A DNA stretch of 52,562 nucleotides, from contig JACPAD010000004.1 of the NCBI GenBank assembly GCA_016180955.1, positions 1-52,562 on the forward strand, read 5' to 3'. Within the stretch, counting starts at the first letter, position 1. Every line of letters begins with the position of its first letter. Below the pieces are notes generated by a model. That model was given only the letters and a program-made list of their open reading frames with translations. It did not search any database and was not told the DNA's origin. Below are positions 14,896 through 22,675 of this stretch, piece after piece. The position numbers were made by a program, and so were the translations under genes. Origin of the DNA: Candidatus Zambryskiibacteriota bacterium. Its GTDB lineage: Bacteria > Patescibacteriota > Minisyncoccia > Phycocordibacterales > Zambryskibacteraceae.

Positions 14896-16060
14896 AAAGA
14901 TTAACTTACCAGACACACCCGGGGTGTATTTCTTCAAACAGGGCAAAAAGATTTTATATGTTGGGAAAGCAACAAGTTTGAAAGACAGGGTCAAAAGTTA
15001 TTTCGCTCATGATATTCTGCTCACTCGTTCGCCGCTTATTGCCAAGATGCTTAAAGAAGCCGATAAAGTCGAGTTTGTCCAAACAGATTCGGTACTTGAA
15101 GCGCTTATTCTTGAGGCAAATGAGATTAAAAAGCATCAGCCGATTTACAACTCGAAAGAGAAGGATGATAAAAGTTATAACTTCGTCACTATTACCCACG
15201 AGGATTTTCCGAAAGTCGTTATTACCCGTGGTGCGGGGGATTATGGACCCTATCCGCATTCGGGAGAATTAAAAGAAGGGCTAAAAATTATTCGCAAAAC
15301 TCTTCCTTTCAGGGATGAGAAGTGCAAACTCGTTGGTAGGCCGTGTTTCAACGCGCAAATCGGTCTCTGCCCCGGACCTTGCGCCGGTTGGATAAGTAAG
15401 TCAGACTACAGAAAGCAGATCAAAAACGTCAAATTATTTTTTGAAAGCAGGAAGGATATCCTCATCAAATCTCTTGAGAAAGAGATGAAGAGATTAGCCA
15501 AAGAGCAGAAGTTTGAAGAGGCGAAAAAGGTCAAAAAGCAGCTCTTTGCTCTCGACCATATTCACGATGTTGCCTTGATCAAACATGATCTTGAATCCAG
15601 AATCATAAATCCTAAATCCACCTTTCGCATCGAGGCCTACGATATAGCGCACATTTCCGGTACAAATGTTGTAGGTGTAATGACCGTAGTGGAAAACGGT
15701 GAGTTGAATAAAAGCCAGTACCGCAAATTTAAGATCCGAAAAGATCTAAATGATGACACTAAGAATTTTAAAGAGATTATTTCAAGGCGCTTGGGGCATC
15801 CGGAATGGAGATTCCCGAACTTAGTCGTGGTTGATGGCGGCAAGGGACAGATCAATGCGGCAAAAAAAGTTCTCGATGACTCCGGTCTGGACTTTATCGG
15901 TGTCGTTTCAGTAGTTAAAGACGAAAGACATAGAGCTCGTGAAATTCTCGGTGTCCGAAGCCCGGCTTTGGACAAAGACATCCTTCTCGCGAATTCAGAA
16001 GCGCACCGCTTTGCTATTGGTTATCACAGGAAGTTGCGTGACAAGGGCTTCAGAATCTAG
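14882..16060 (+). CDS. uvrC: Excinuclease ABC subunit C, lacking the HhH domain
   Basis: Dual-incision nuclease of excision repair. 392 residues against about 600 usual. Present: GIY-YIG domain (about 8-95; PGVYFFKQGKKILYVGKA), a Cys-rich region (PCFNAQIGLCPGPCAG, about 155-170), a UVR-like helix pair (about 195-230), and the RNase H-like domain with catalytic Asp in YDIAHISG (about 253-260) and VVDGGKGQ (about 318-325), ending at EAHRFAIGYHRK. The C-terminal (HhH)2 DNA-binding domain is absent; the gene simply ends where it would begin. An AT-rich repeat (15601-15619) adds about 10 residues (ESRIINPKST) before the nuclease domain. ATG 14882 or 14885 are both possible. Confidence 0.92.
   Translation: MMSIKKINLPDTPGVYFFKQGKKILYVGKATSLKDRVKSYFAHDILLTRSPLIAKMLKEADKVEFVQTDSVLEALILEANEIKKHQPIYNSKEKDDKSYNFVTITHEDFPKVVITRGAGDYGPYPHSGELKEGLKIIRKTLPFRDEKCKLVGRPCFNAQIGLCPGPCAGWISKSDYRKQIKNVKLFFESRKDILIKSLEKEMKRLAKEQKFEEAKKVKKQLFALDHIHDVALIKHDLESRIINPKSTFRIEAYDIAHISGTNVVGVMTVVENGELNKSQYRKFKIRKDLNDDTKNFKEIISRRLGHPEWRFPNLVVVDGGKGQINAAKKVLDDSGLDFIGVVSVVKDERHRAREILGVRSPALDKDILLANSEAHRFAIGYHRKLRDKGFRI
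15601..15619 (-). repeat. Dispersed AT-rich repeat inside uvrC
   Basis: On the minus strand GGATTTAGGATTTATGATT, close to 42861-42878 and 4883-4900. Translated in frame between the UVR region and the nuclease domain. Confidence 0.45.
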
Positions 16061-16063
16061 TGA

Positions 16064-16069
16064 TATAAT
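16064..16069 (+). promoter_or_regulatory. -10 box of ddl, leaderless-type
   Basis: TATAAT 6 nt before ATG 16076, located just after the uvrC stop. Confidence 0.6.
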
Positions 16070-16075
16070 ATTTTT

Positions 16076-17005
16076 ATGACTAGGATTAAAGTCGCTGTTT
16101 TGCGCGGCGGACCCTCGCCCGCTTATGATGATTCTTTGAAAACAGGCGCTTATGTATTGTCGCTTTTGCGTGAGATGCCGGAAGAGTACGAGCCGCTTGA
16201 CGTCTTTATTGCTCGTGACGGCATCTGGCATTTCCAAGGCCTCTCTGAAGAGCCGCACCGCATTCTCTCTCGCGCGGACGTTGTTTGGAACGCCTTGCAT
16301 GGCCCATATGGTGAAGACGGACAGGTCCAGCAGCTTTTGGAAAAACTGAAAACGTCTTTTATCGGCTCTGGTATCCTTGCTTCTTCCTTTTCGCACAATA
16401 AGGAATTGGCCAAAAACCTCTACCGTAGATACTCTCTTCTTACTCCGGAATCGGAACTGGTAACTGAAAACGACCTGTCGAGCGACGAGCGCTTGGTGCA
16501 TATCTTTAGGAACTACCTGCATCCGGTCATCGTTAAACCCTCTACTGGCATCAGCGCTCTCGGAGTGCGGCTGGCCCATTCTTTCCAAGAACTTAAGGAT
16601 TCAGTCAGAAAAACTTTGGAACATTCGTCCAAGGCGCTAGTGGAGGAATACGTGCGCGGAGCTACGGTGAGTTGCGCCGTTGTCGAGCGAGCGAGGGGAG
16701 AGGAACTTTACGCGCTTATGCCCGCGCGGTTAGAAGTAGCAAAGAAAAGGATTGCTCTTACTTTCGAAGAGAAAAAAATGGTCGAAGAAATGGCAAGAAC
16801 GGCGCATCGCGCGCTGGGATTGCGCCACTATTCAAGCTCGGATTTTATCATCACTCCCAGAGGGAAAATTTATATACTCGAAACTAATTCTGTGCCCGTA
16901 CTTCACGAAGATTCTCTAATGCACCGCTCGCTTAAAAACACTGGCTGGAAGCCGCGCGAGTTTGCCACGCATTGTTTGAAATTGGCTCTTAATCAAATCA
17001 ATTAA
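16076..17005 (+). CDS. ddl: D-alanine--D-alanine ligase
   Basis: ATP-grasp enzyme joining two D-Ala for peptidoglycan precursors. 309 residues. N-terminal motif VLRGGPSPAYDDS (about 8-20), NALHGPYGEDGQVQQLLE (about 72-89), the ATP-grasp core KPSTGISALGV (about 154-164), VEEYVRG (about 193-199) and the metal-binding end ILETNSVPVLHEDSL (about 265-279). The last motif differs from the usual LEINTxPGMT, and the GGxSxExxVS start is altered to GGPSPAYDDS, so substrate preference could differ. It has its own leaderless-type promoter after uvrC and complements MreB and MltG in wall synthesis. Confidence 0.88.
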   Translation: MTRIKVAVLRGGPSPAYDDSLKTGAYVLSLLREMPEEYEPLDVFIARDGIWHFQGLSEEPHRILSRADVVWNALHGPYGEDGQVQQLLEKLKTSFIGSGILASSFSHNKELAKNLYRRYSLLTPESELVTENDLSSDERLVHIFRNYLHPVIVKPSTGISALGVRLAHSFQELKDSVRKTLEHSSKALVEEYVRGATVSCAVVERARGEELYALMPARLEVAKKRIALTFEEKKMVEEMARTAHRALGLRHYSSSDFIITPRGKIYILETNSVPVLHEDSLMHRSLKNTGWKPREFATHCLKLALNQIN

Positions 17006-17014
17006 TCATTTTAA

Positions 17015-17195
17015 ACAAAAAGTCCACGCACAATCGGCGTGGACGAGAACGATGGGAGTGGAGGGCATCAAGCGCCTGCGGCCTCTTCAGATTAGCGAAC
17101 CTTATCTGGCTCAGCTAAATCTGCGGGCCGCAACCCAGGAGGAACCCTCCACTCCCCCAGAAGGCCTCCTCCTGGGTCCGCCTCTCTGGTCTCTA
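17015..17195 (-). ncRNA. Candidate structured ncRNA of about 180 nt
   Basis: Bounded by a minus-strand promoter (17230-17202) and a terminator (stem 17022-17044 followed by five T). Between them is heavy secondary structure: a 12-bp closing stem 17054-17065 / 17145-17156, a roughly 11-nt open region on each side, a 7-bp stem 17077-17083 / 17126-17132, and an apical stem 17088-17096 / 17114-17123. A competing 10-bp pairing (17134-17143 / 17167-17176) can open or pseudoknot the first fold. The size and the long hairpin with a central bubble recall 6S RNA, but no sequence motif proves this. A 55-codon plus-strand frame from 17053 is the alternative explanation. Confidence 0.4.
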
Positions 17196-17201
17196 ATTAA
17201 T

Positions 17202-17230
17202 AAGATAGCACTCCTCTAATAAAATAGCAA
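17202..17230 (-). promoter_or_regulatory. Promoter of the candidate ncRNA
   Basis: -35 TTGCTA (17230-17225), 17-nt spacer, -10 TATCTT (17207-17202). Confidence 0.5.
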
Positions 17231-17304
17231 GCGCTTTATTTTGCTTCACTTTTGGGCTAGAATCAAACATCTTGCCTCGCCCTACGTAGCTCGGGCGTTG
17301 CACG

Positions 17305-17377
17305 GGGCCCTTAGCTTAGTTGGTAGAGCGCCTCATTTGCAATGAGGAGGTCATCGGTTCGAATCCGATAGGGTCCA
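17305..17377 (+). tRNA. tRNA-Ala (anticodon TGC)
   Basis: Cloverleaf is complete: acceptor GGGCCCT / AGGGTCC with one G-U pair, D-arm TAGCTTAGTTGGTAGAGC, anticodon stem CCTCA / TGAGG with loop TTTGCAA (anticodon 17338-17340), and T-arm loop TTCGAAT. The discriminator base is A. CCA is not encoded (the sequence continues CAA), so a CCA-adding enzyme is needed. This is the substrate of the short alanyl-tRNA synthetase at 36759. Confidence 0.97.
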
Positions 17378-17454
17378 CAATTCCGAATTTGAAGAAAGGT
17401 TGACCTCGCCCGCGCCCTCGCTGGGAAGGAAAATTTTGAAGACGGGTTTCTGGT

Positions 17455-19101
17455 TTATACACTACATCCGGCGCCATCTTTTTGTTGCGGGGTAAGACCC
17501 AGCTTTTTAATTTCTGCGTCAATATTGGCGTACCAGCCGCCAGCACTCGAATAATCCTTGCCCATCACTAACTTGGGATCGACTTTGTCCCAGTCAGTAT
17601 TTTTTGCCGCCTTGAAGTAAAGGGCGGTTTGGATGTAGTTATGCGGAAACCAGAATGAGTTGAAGACTACTGCCTCTCGGTAAAGGTCATCTTCGGTAAG
17701 TCCTTGCGCCGCGCCAAGCTGAAGAAGTCCCAGCAACGCCGAGCCGTGATTGCAATCCTGATAAAAGGTTGAGTTGTTGCAACATGGCCTGTAAGCATTT
17801 TGAGCAATTTTCGTGACTAACGCCTCTTGTTCCGGCGTAAGTTCAACTATTTTGAATTTATTGAAGTACGCGCCGCCATTTTCTTCCTTGCCTAAGTTCC
17901 AGCCGCCAGTGGATGCAAAATTAAAGAGCGATTTGCCAAGAATGGGACTTTGCTTATTGGATGACATATAGTTAGCAAGTCCAAGCGGCCACAAGAGATT
18001 CACATAGTAGTTTGCATTTTCTCGCGTAAGAAGAATCGGTCTTGGGGATGGCTCATCAAGCACATCCTTTAATTCAGTGGGGAAACCGCCGCGATCTTGA
18101 TAGATCGCCAATAATTTATTGCGCTCAATCACGCCGTTCCGAACTAATTTCACTACGCTGCTTCCCAAAACGATCTTGCTTTGAAATCCTTGCTCCGGCA
18201 GAACCCTTGCGGTTACCTCGTCAATAAGCGTATTTCCAGTTTGTGAGACATTTGCGTTGTTGAGCGTATTGTCATTGGGATTAACAATGCCGTTTTGGCT
18301 CAACACTTTGGCGATTACCGGCTCGGTTTTGAGCATATTCCAACTGACCAGAGTTAAGGCAATTACAGCCGCAACCAATCCCAAAAGCCAGAGCCTGTCG
18401 GCTTCTTTGAAAGAGTGGTCTTTTGGCAAAGGACATACACCGCTCAAGCAATCAACTTCAAGTTTTTTTAAATCTCTTCTCGTAAGCCATATCGGCAATA
18501 CGAGCAACCCAAAAGACAGCGCTTTAAGCTCAAGCCCTTGAAGCGGAAAGGCCGCAAGTCCTCCGGCAATGCCAATCGTAGAAAGAAGCGTTGAGCCGCA
18601 AACAGGACAGGCAGAGGCGGCAATGCTGACAACCGTTCCGGCTCCGCTGCCCGTTTCTGTTTTTAATTTCGGGGGGCCAAACTTCCTCCAGCGATAGACA
18701 AGGAGTGATATATTCACGCCAAAGAGAACAATCGCCCCAAGCGTCAGAATCACATACGGCCAGAAATAAAGAGGTGTGCTGTAGGTATTGGTGATGACAT
18801 TGGTAATTGCCGAATCAAGACGAAGTACCCAGTATAGGACCAGGAAGAAAGCAAGCGATGAGGCAATGCCGATAAGCCCGAAGAAAAGTTTTGTGAGAAA
18901 CTTGATGTCTTCTGACTTGAGCGTGTCTTTTTTGGACTCGTCTTCTTGTTGGATTGCGTGCGCAGTTATTTCGATATTGCAACTCTGATGTTCTTTGCAC
19001 CACGCTTCGCACTTCTCGGCCCACTCTTTATCTTCGTATTGGAAGCCGCACTCTTCGCATTGACGCAACTCTTTATCATTTTGTTGAGTTGTTTTGGTCA
19101 T
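17455..19101 (-). CDS. Cysteine-rich polytopic membrane protein with extracytoplasmic Cys module
   Basis: 548 residues, unassigned. An N-terminal cytosolic Cys cluster of zinc-ribbon type (C15, C18, C31, C35, C41), a membrane segment at about 68-93 and another at 111-136, then a membrane stretch carrying CPVCG (C165, C168; about 155-205), a Cys pair C218/C223, and a last membrane segment (about 236-256). The remaining 290 residues should be outside and contain a vicinal Cys pair RPCC (440-441), C450-N-H452 and a C-terminal Cys. The segment from ELTPEQ to the Cys pair and the following LG...GLT helix resembles the C-terminus of the upstream gene, so the two share a module. Cys placement suggests metal or thiol chemistry (inference). 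Confidence 0.75.
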   Translation of the reverse strand: MTKTTQQNDKELRQCEECGFQYEDKEWAEKCEAWCKEHQSCNIEITAHAIQQEDESKKDTLKSEDIKFLTKLFFGLIGIASSLAFFLVLYWVLRLDSAITNVITNTYSTPLYFWPYVILTLGAIVLFGVNISLLVYRWRKFGPPKLKTETGSGAGTVVSIAASACPVCGSTLLSTIGIAGGLAAFPLQGLELKALSFGLLVLPIWLTRRDLKKLEVDCLSGVCPLPKDHSFKEADRLWLLGLVAAVIALTLVSWNMLKTEPVIAKVLSQNGIVNPNDNTLNNANVSQTGNTLIDEVTARVLPEQGFQSKIVLGSSVVKLVRNGVIERNKLLAIYQDRGGFPTELKDVLDEPSPRPILLTRENANYYVNLLWPLGLANYMSSNKQSPILGKSLFNFASTGGWNLGKEENGGAYFNKFKIVELTPEQEALVTKIAQNAYRPCCNNSTFYQDCNHGSALLGLLQLGAAQGLTEDDLYREAVVFNSFWFPHNYIQTALYFKAAKNTDWDKVDPKLVMGKDYSSAGGWYANIDAEIKKLGLTPQQKDGAGCSV

Positions 19102-19149
19102 AAGATTGGCGGTTATTCATACCGAATTTCGATTTTATCTCCGTCGCTG

Positions 19150-19740
19150 TTAATGATGATGTTCGCTGTCGCCGCCGCAACCGTCCGAGAGATTCCAAAC
19201 TTGGGTTACTTGCTCGCCGGTGAAGCCGTGATTTTTAATAAGGTATTTGCCCAAACCGCCATACACATACCAACGCCAGCATTTGCAACAGCAAGGCCCT
19301 TTTTCGCTTGAATTTTGCATGGCATAGTCATACGCCTTCTGTTCATCTGGCGTAAGCTCCATGTCGTAATAAGACATCAGTTCTTTTGCGAGTCTTGCTT
19401 CGATATTATAGGGATCATCGGGAATTTCTGCGATGTTCTGACCGGCAACGGCCTTGAATTTTACTAATCCTTCAACCTGCTCGCTATAACGATGCACGCT
19501 CATCGGACTGCAACATGAACCCTTGAGCCGCGCGTCATCCGGCATGGTGGTTATTGAATCTTTGAATGTGCCCGAACAAGACGAATTGCCGCTTTGGGAT
19601 AATTCCTCAAACTTTGCGGCGAGGGCGGTATTAGCGAAACTGCCGCTTTGTTCTGATTGTTCGGGCGAACGACCAAGAAAAAACACTCCTCCGATGAGCA
19701 GGGCAACTATTATGATAGCGAAAGTAGTTTGTTTGCTCAT
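19150..19740 (-). CDS. Membrane-anchored Cys/His-rich protein, partner of the 548-aa protein
   Basis: 196 residues from ATG 19740 (an upstream ATG at 19791 adds 17 basic/aromatic residues and is less likely before a signal anchor). An N-terminal membrane anchor (about 5-23), then an extracytoplasmic region with C55, a vicinal pair CC76-77, a CCCKC cluster (150-154), C188 and a terminal HHH. The part MELTPDEQ...GPCC...GGLGKYLI...GFTGEQV matches the pattern of the C-terminal module of the following gene. The two are 48 bp apart on one strand, hence probably one operon. Clusters of adjacent Cys and a His tail suggest binding of soft metal ions or disulfide exchange (inference). No named family is recognised. 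Confidence 0.7.
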   Translation of the reverse strand: MSKQTTFAIIIVALLIGGVFFLGRSPEQSEQSGSFANTALAAKFEELSQSGNSSCSGTFKDSITTMPDDARLKGSCCSPMSVHRYSEQVEGLVKFKAVAGQNIAEIPDDPYNIEARLAKELMSYYDMELTPDEQKAYDYAMQNSSEKGPCCCKCWRWYVYGGLGKYLIKNHGFTGEQVTQVWNLSDGCGGDSEHHH

Positions 19741-19886
19741 GATTATATAGCGAGTGTGCTTGCGGTACCGAAATAGGAAGTAAACAACCATTGCAAGAAA
19801 GCGGATATCATGTCTTTACTTTAGCACTTTTCGCGCAATCAAACAACGCGAAGTAAGTCCGAACTTTTTGGTATAATGACCACCAC

Positions 19887-20489
19887 ATGCTTGATGTATT
19901 TGATCCTGTAAGTCTCATAAAAGCCTTCGGATACCTCGGGCTTTTTAGCATTATCTTTGCCGAGTCGGGGATATTGCTCGGGCTCTTTCTGCCCGGAGAT
20001 AGTCTACTATTTACGGCGGGGTTTCTCGCCTCTCAAGATTATTTACGTGTAGAGATATTGATGCCGTTGCTTTTAATTGCGGCCTTTGCTGGAGATTCTG
20101 TCGGGTATCTGTTCGGGAAAAAAGTGGGACCTAAAGTTTTTTCCCAGCCGAAATCCCTCTGGTTTAATCCGGAAAATGTTGAACGAACGCGCCGCTTTTT
20201 CGAACGATATGGTGCGAAGACCATAGTACTCGCGCGCTTCATTCCAATTGTTAGAACCTTCGCGCCCGTGATGGCGGGAGTGGGGGAAATGAAATATAAA
20301 ACCTTTGTCCTCTATAACTTTATCGGTGCATTTCTCTGGGCAGTAGGGGTAACGGCGGCAGGATACTTTTTCGGCAATATTATCCCGAATGCCGACCGCT
20401 ATGTCTTGCCGGTAGTCTTCCTAATCATTCTCACTTCGCTTGCTCCGCCGCTCCGGTATTTCTATAAAGAAAAGAGAAAGAAAGAATAG
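19887..20489 (+). CDS. DedA-family membrane protein
   Basis: 200 residues of the SNARE-associated/DedA family, thought to act in lipid scrambling or transport and membrane homeostasis. Motifs: FAESGILLGLFLPGDSLLFTAGFLA (about 25-49), GDSVGYLFGKKVG (about 69-81) and ARFIPIVRTFAPVMAGVGEM (about 116-135), which contains the reported functional Arg and the re-entrant loop. Four to five membrane segments. A TATAAT box (19872-19877) lies 9 nt before the ATG, so the leader is at most a few nucleotides. Followed by a small zinc-ribbon gene on the same strand. Confidence 0.9.
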   Translation: MLDVFDPVSLIKAFGYLGLFSIIFAESGILLGLFLPGDSLLFTAGFLASQDYLRVEILMPLLLIAAFAGDSVGYLFGKKVGPKVFSQPKSLWFNPENVERTRRFFERYGAKTIVLARFIPIVRTFAPVMAGVGEMKYKTFVLYNFIGAFLWAVGVTAAGYFFGNIIPNADRYVLPVVFLIILTSLAPPLRYFYKEKRKKE

Positions 20490-20556
20490 TATCCTTGCTC
20501 TTTTCTTTATATATGCTATTTGTTAGAGATACCATTTAATAATCAAATTAACCAAA

Positions 20557-20715
20557 ATGGACGAAAAAGTTATCGGATATTGTGTGAAGTGCAAAGAAAA
20601 GAGGGAAATGAAGGACGTACAAAGGGTTGAAATCAAGCCGGGACGTCCGGCCGCCAAAGGCATTTGCACTGTCTGCGGCACTGGTATGTACAAGATTCTC
20701 TCCTCTAAGAAATAA
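20557..20715 (+). CDS. DUF5679-type small zinc-ribbon protein
   Basis: 52 residues with two knuckles, YCVKCK (about 8-13) and ICTVCG (about 36-41), and the family motif GRPAAKG between them, which matches DUF5679. The spacing indicates one zinc ion held by four Cys. The role of the family is not established; its size and charge suit nucleic-acid or ribosome contact. The stop at 20715 is 1 nt before the TTG start of the metalloprotease gene, so translation may be coupled. Confidence 0.8.
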   Translation: MDEKVIGYCVKCKEKREMKDVQRVEIKPGRPAAKGICTVCGTGMYKILSSKK

Positions 20716-20716
20716 A

Positions 20717-21625
20717 TTGAAGACGATTGTTTTGTTTACTGTTTTGATTGCCGGTTTTTCCGTTTGGAACTTAACGAGAGTAAAAGAAGCTTCCGCGCCC
20801 TGCACCGAACCGATTGCTTATACCATCGGTATTTTCGATCGCCGCTTTGGTCTGACTCAACAGACATTTCTCCAAGCTATCGCTGAAGCAGAAGCGACCT
20901 GGGAGAAGCCGATTAACCGAGAACTTTTTGTTTACTCTCCGGAAGAAGCTCTTCTACACATTAATCTCATCTACGACTATCGACAGGAGGTAACTGAAGA
21001 GCTGGGAGAAATCGAGAGTGAAGTGAAAGAAGATAAAGAGACCTATCGCGCGCTGGAGTCAAAATATATCGTTTTAAAAAGCGAATTTGAAACGTTTGAG
21101 AACGGCTACGATGCGCTGGTCGAAATATTTGACGAAAGAAATGTGGCATACGAAAAGCATATAGAAGCATGGAATCAAGGACCACGAAACTCGAAAAGTG
21201 AGTTTGAATCCTTGGAAGCAGAAAGAAAGATGCTTGAAAAGGAATTTACCGAGCTTAAAGCTCTTGAAAGTAGACTGAATCAAAAAGTTAAAGAGCTCAA
21301 CACTCTAATCGGTCGCCTCAACCGTATAGCTCGTGCGCTTGATCTCAATGTTGAACAATTCAATACCGTGGGCGCTTCCCGCGGAGAGACTTTTGCCGGC
21401 GGTATCTACTCAACGAGTGCGGAGGGAGAAAAAATTGATGTTTATGAATTCAGTAGTCGCGAGAAACTACTACGGGTGCTTGCCCACGAATTTGGCCACG
21501 CCTTAGGCCTTGAGCATGTCGAAGATTCGAAAGCAGTCATGTATAAATTAAACCAAGGCGAAGCGGATTCTCTCACCGCTATCGACCTTCTCGAACTCAA
21601 AAGACTCTGTGCCATTAACCTCTAG
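20717..21625 (+). CDS. Secreted matrixin-like zinc metalloprotease with coiled coil
   Basis: 302 residues from TTG 20717, chosen because it begins the signal peptide (KTIVLFTVLIAGFSVW) directly after the DUF5679 stop; the same frame is open back to 20627 but that part is antisense-like overlap. A long charged coiled coil (about 85-215) separates the N-terminal part from a metzincin-type active site, HEFGHALGLEH (about 258-268), with a Met-turn candidate VMY (about 276-278). The three His ligands and the Glu base are present. The coiled coil may tether or oligomerise the enzyme at the envelope. Substrate unknown. Confidence 0.82.
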   Translation: MKTIVLFTVLIAGFSVWNLTRVKEASAPCTEPIAYTIGIFDRRFGLTQQTFLQAIAEAEATWEKPINRELFVYSPEEALLHINLIYDYRQEVTEELGEIESEVKEDKETYRALESKYIVLKSEFETFENGYDALVEIFDERNVAYEKHIEAWNQGPRNSKSEFESLEAERKMLEKEFTELKALESRLNQKVKELNTLIGRLNRIARALDLNVEQFNTVGASRGETFAGGIYSTSAEGEKIDVYEFSSREKLLRVLAHEFGHALGLEHVEDSKAVMYKLNQGEADSLTAIDLLELKRLCAINL

Positions 21626-21656
21626 CACCCGGCTTCTAGAACCTGTATACTAGCTC

Positions 21657-21890
21657 ATGATGGGAATTAAAGACTTTTTCCTGAAGCAGGCACTGAAGTA
21701 TAAGTTGAAAGATGTGCCGGAAGCACAGCGGGAGATGTTTCTCCATGTTATGGAGAAACATCCTGACTTTTTCAAAAAAATCGGTGACGAGGTCCAGAAG
21801 CTGACCAAGGCCGGCCAGAGCGAGTTGAGTGCGACCATGATGGTCATGCGCAGGCATCAAAGTGAACTGCAGAAAATAATGCAAGAATAA
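21657..21890 (+). CDS. Hypothetical 77-aa helical protein
   Basis: Soluble, charged and helical; no known family recognised. Its stop overlaps the start of the following oxidoreductase gene by 1 nt (TAATG), which supports a real coupled gene. A TATACT box at 21646-21651 lies 5 nt before ATG 21657 (8 nt before the second ATG). The coding region holds a perfect 13-bp hairpin with loop GTT (21734-21762), which encodes MFLHVMEKH. It could be an accessory or regulator of the flavodoxin-fold neighbour (inference from the overlap only). Confidence 0.65.
   Translation: MMGIKDFFLKQALKYKLKDVPEAQREMFLHVMEKHPDFFKKIGDEVQKLTKAGQSELSATMMVMRRHQSELQKIMQE
21734..21762. repeat. 13-bp hairpin in coding sequence
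   Basis: GATGTTTCTCCAT (21734-21746), loop GTT, perfect complement 21750-21762. Confidence 0.9.
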
Positions 21891-22471
21891 TGAGAAAGAA
21901 GAAGATTTTTATTCTTCTCGGTCATCCGGACGAAGACAGCTTCAACTGCACTCTGGCCGACGAATATCAAAGAGGAGCGGAAGAGGTCGGGCACGAAGTC
22001 AGGCGCATGAATATTTCCGATATGCAATTCGACCCGGTTTTGCACCACGGTTATCGTCTGGTTCAGAAACTCGAGCCAGACTTACTTTCTTTCCAAGAGA
22101 ATATGCGTTGGTGTGAACACTTCGTGGTCTTCTACCCGTCTTGGTGGTCAACTATGCCGGCACTTCTTAAAGGGCTCTTCGACCGAGTGTGGATGCCGGG
22201 ATTTGCTTTTCAATTTACTAGTCAATTTAGTTGGAAGAAACTCTTGAAAGGGAGAAGCGCTACCATGTTCGTCACTTCCGACACTATTCCTTTTGTTCAG
22301 AGATTAATTTTCGGCGATACGACCAACGAGCTTAGAAAGGGAATCCTTTGGTTTGCCGGTTTCGGACCCATCCGTGTGCGCAAATTTGGTTACCTAAAAC
22401 ATTTCGGTAGCACTGGCCGCCGCGAACGCATCAGACGCAAAGTTTACAGTCTCGGTAGGAAAGCCGCGTAA
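21890..22471 (+). CDS. Flavodoxin-fold NAD(P)H:quinone oxidoreductase family
   Basis: 193 residues of the Flavodoxin_2 family (MdaB/KefF/NQO-like). Motifs: ILLGHPDEDSFNCTLADEY (about 8-26), which forms the FMN phosphate loop, and FYPSWWSTMPALLKGLFDRVWMPGFAF (about 80-106). Two-electron reduction of quinones or nitro compounds, or regulation of potassium efflux, is typical of the family; the substrate cannot be read from the sequence. The basic C-terminal tail (RRERIRRKVYSLGRK) is unusual and may contact membranes or nucleic acid. It is coupled to the 77-aa gene upstream and is the last gene before the defence cassette. Confidence 0.85.
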   Translation: MRKKKIFILLGHPDEDSFNCTLADEYQRGAEEVGHEVRRMNISDMQFDPVLHHGYRLVQKLEPDLLSFQENMRWCEHFVVFYPSWWSTMPALLKGLFDRVWMPGFAFQFTSQFSWKKLLKGRSATMFVTSDTIPFVQRLIFGDTTNELRKGILWFAGFGPIRVRKFGYLKHFGSTGRRERIRRKVYSLGRKAA

Positions 22472-22473
22472 AA

Positions 22474-22675
22474 GACACGGAGTGTCTCACGCGGCCACGT
22501 GGCGAGTAATTTAGCTTTATGTTGGCGAAATAAATATATTTCTAATTCGTGCGAATAGGAGAATAAAAGTAAATGTCCAAATTATCTGTAGGCATGGTCT
22601 GAACACAATGACACATGCCGTACCATTCTCCTTTATCGTAAAACTACCAAGACCGCAAAAATTATTTGGAAATAG
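22474..22675 (+). other. Structured intergenic leader before the defence genes
   Basis: Holds small hairpins (GACAC / GTGTC; palindrome GCCACGTGGC) and a nested structure: outer AGGAGAAT (22557-22564) / ATTCTCCT (22625-22632), inner GGCATG (22591-22596) / CATGCC (22614-22619). The outer left arm looks like a Shine-Dalgarno site before ATG 22573, which opens a 9-codon frame. It may be a leader peptide or regulatory RNA for the gene at 22676, or a boundary of the inserted cassette. Confidence 0.35.

Noticed and set aside
17053..17220. 55-codon plus-strand frame starting MGVEGIKRLRPL
   Set aside because: No Shine-Dalgarno site or -10 at the usual distance; the region is dominated by base-paired arms and by minus-strand promoter and terminator signals, so an RNA is more likely.
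17316..17546. Minus-strand frame with GFEPMTSSLQMRRSTN
   Set aside because: It is antisense to the tRNA-Ala gene and the end of the membrane protein gene, a well-known spurious translation of tRNA.
20627..20716. N-terminal extension of the metalloprotease
   Set aside because: It lies within the DUF5679 gene in another frame; the signal peptide starts at TTG 20717.
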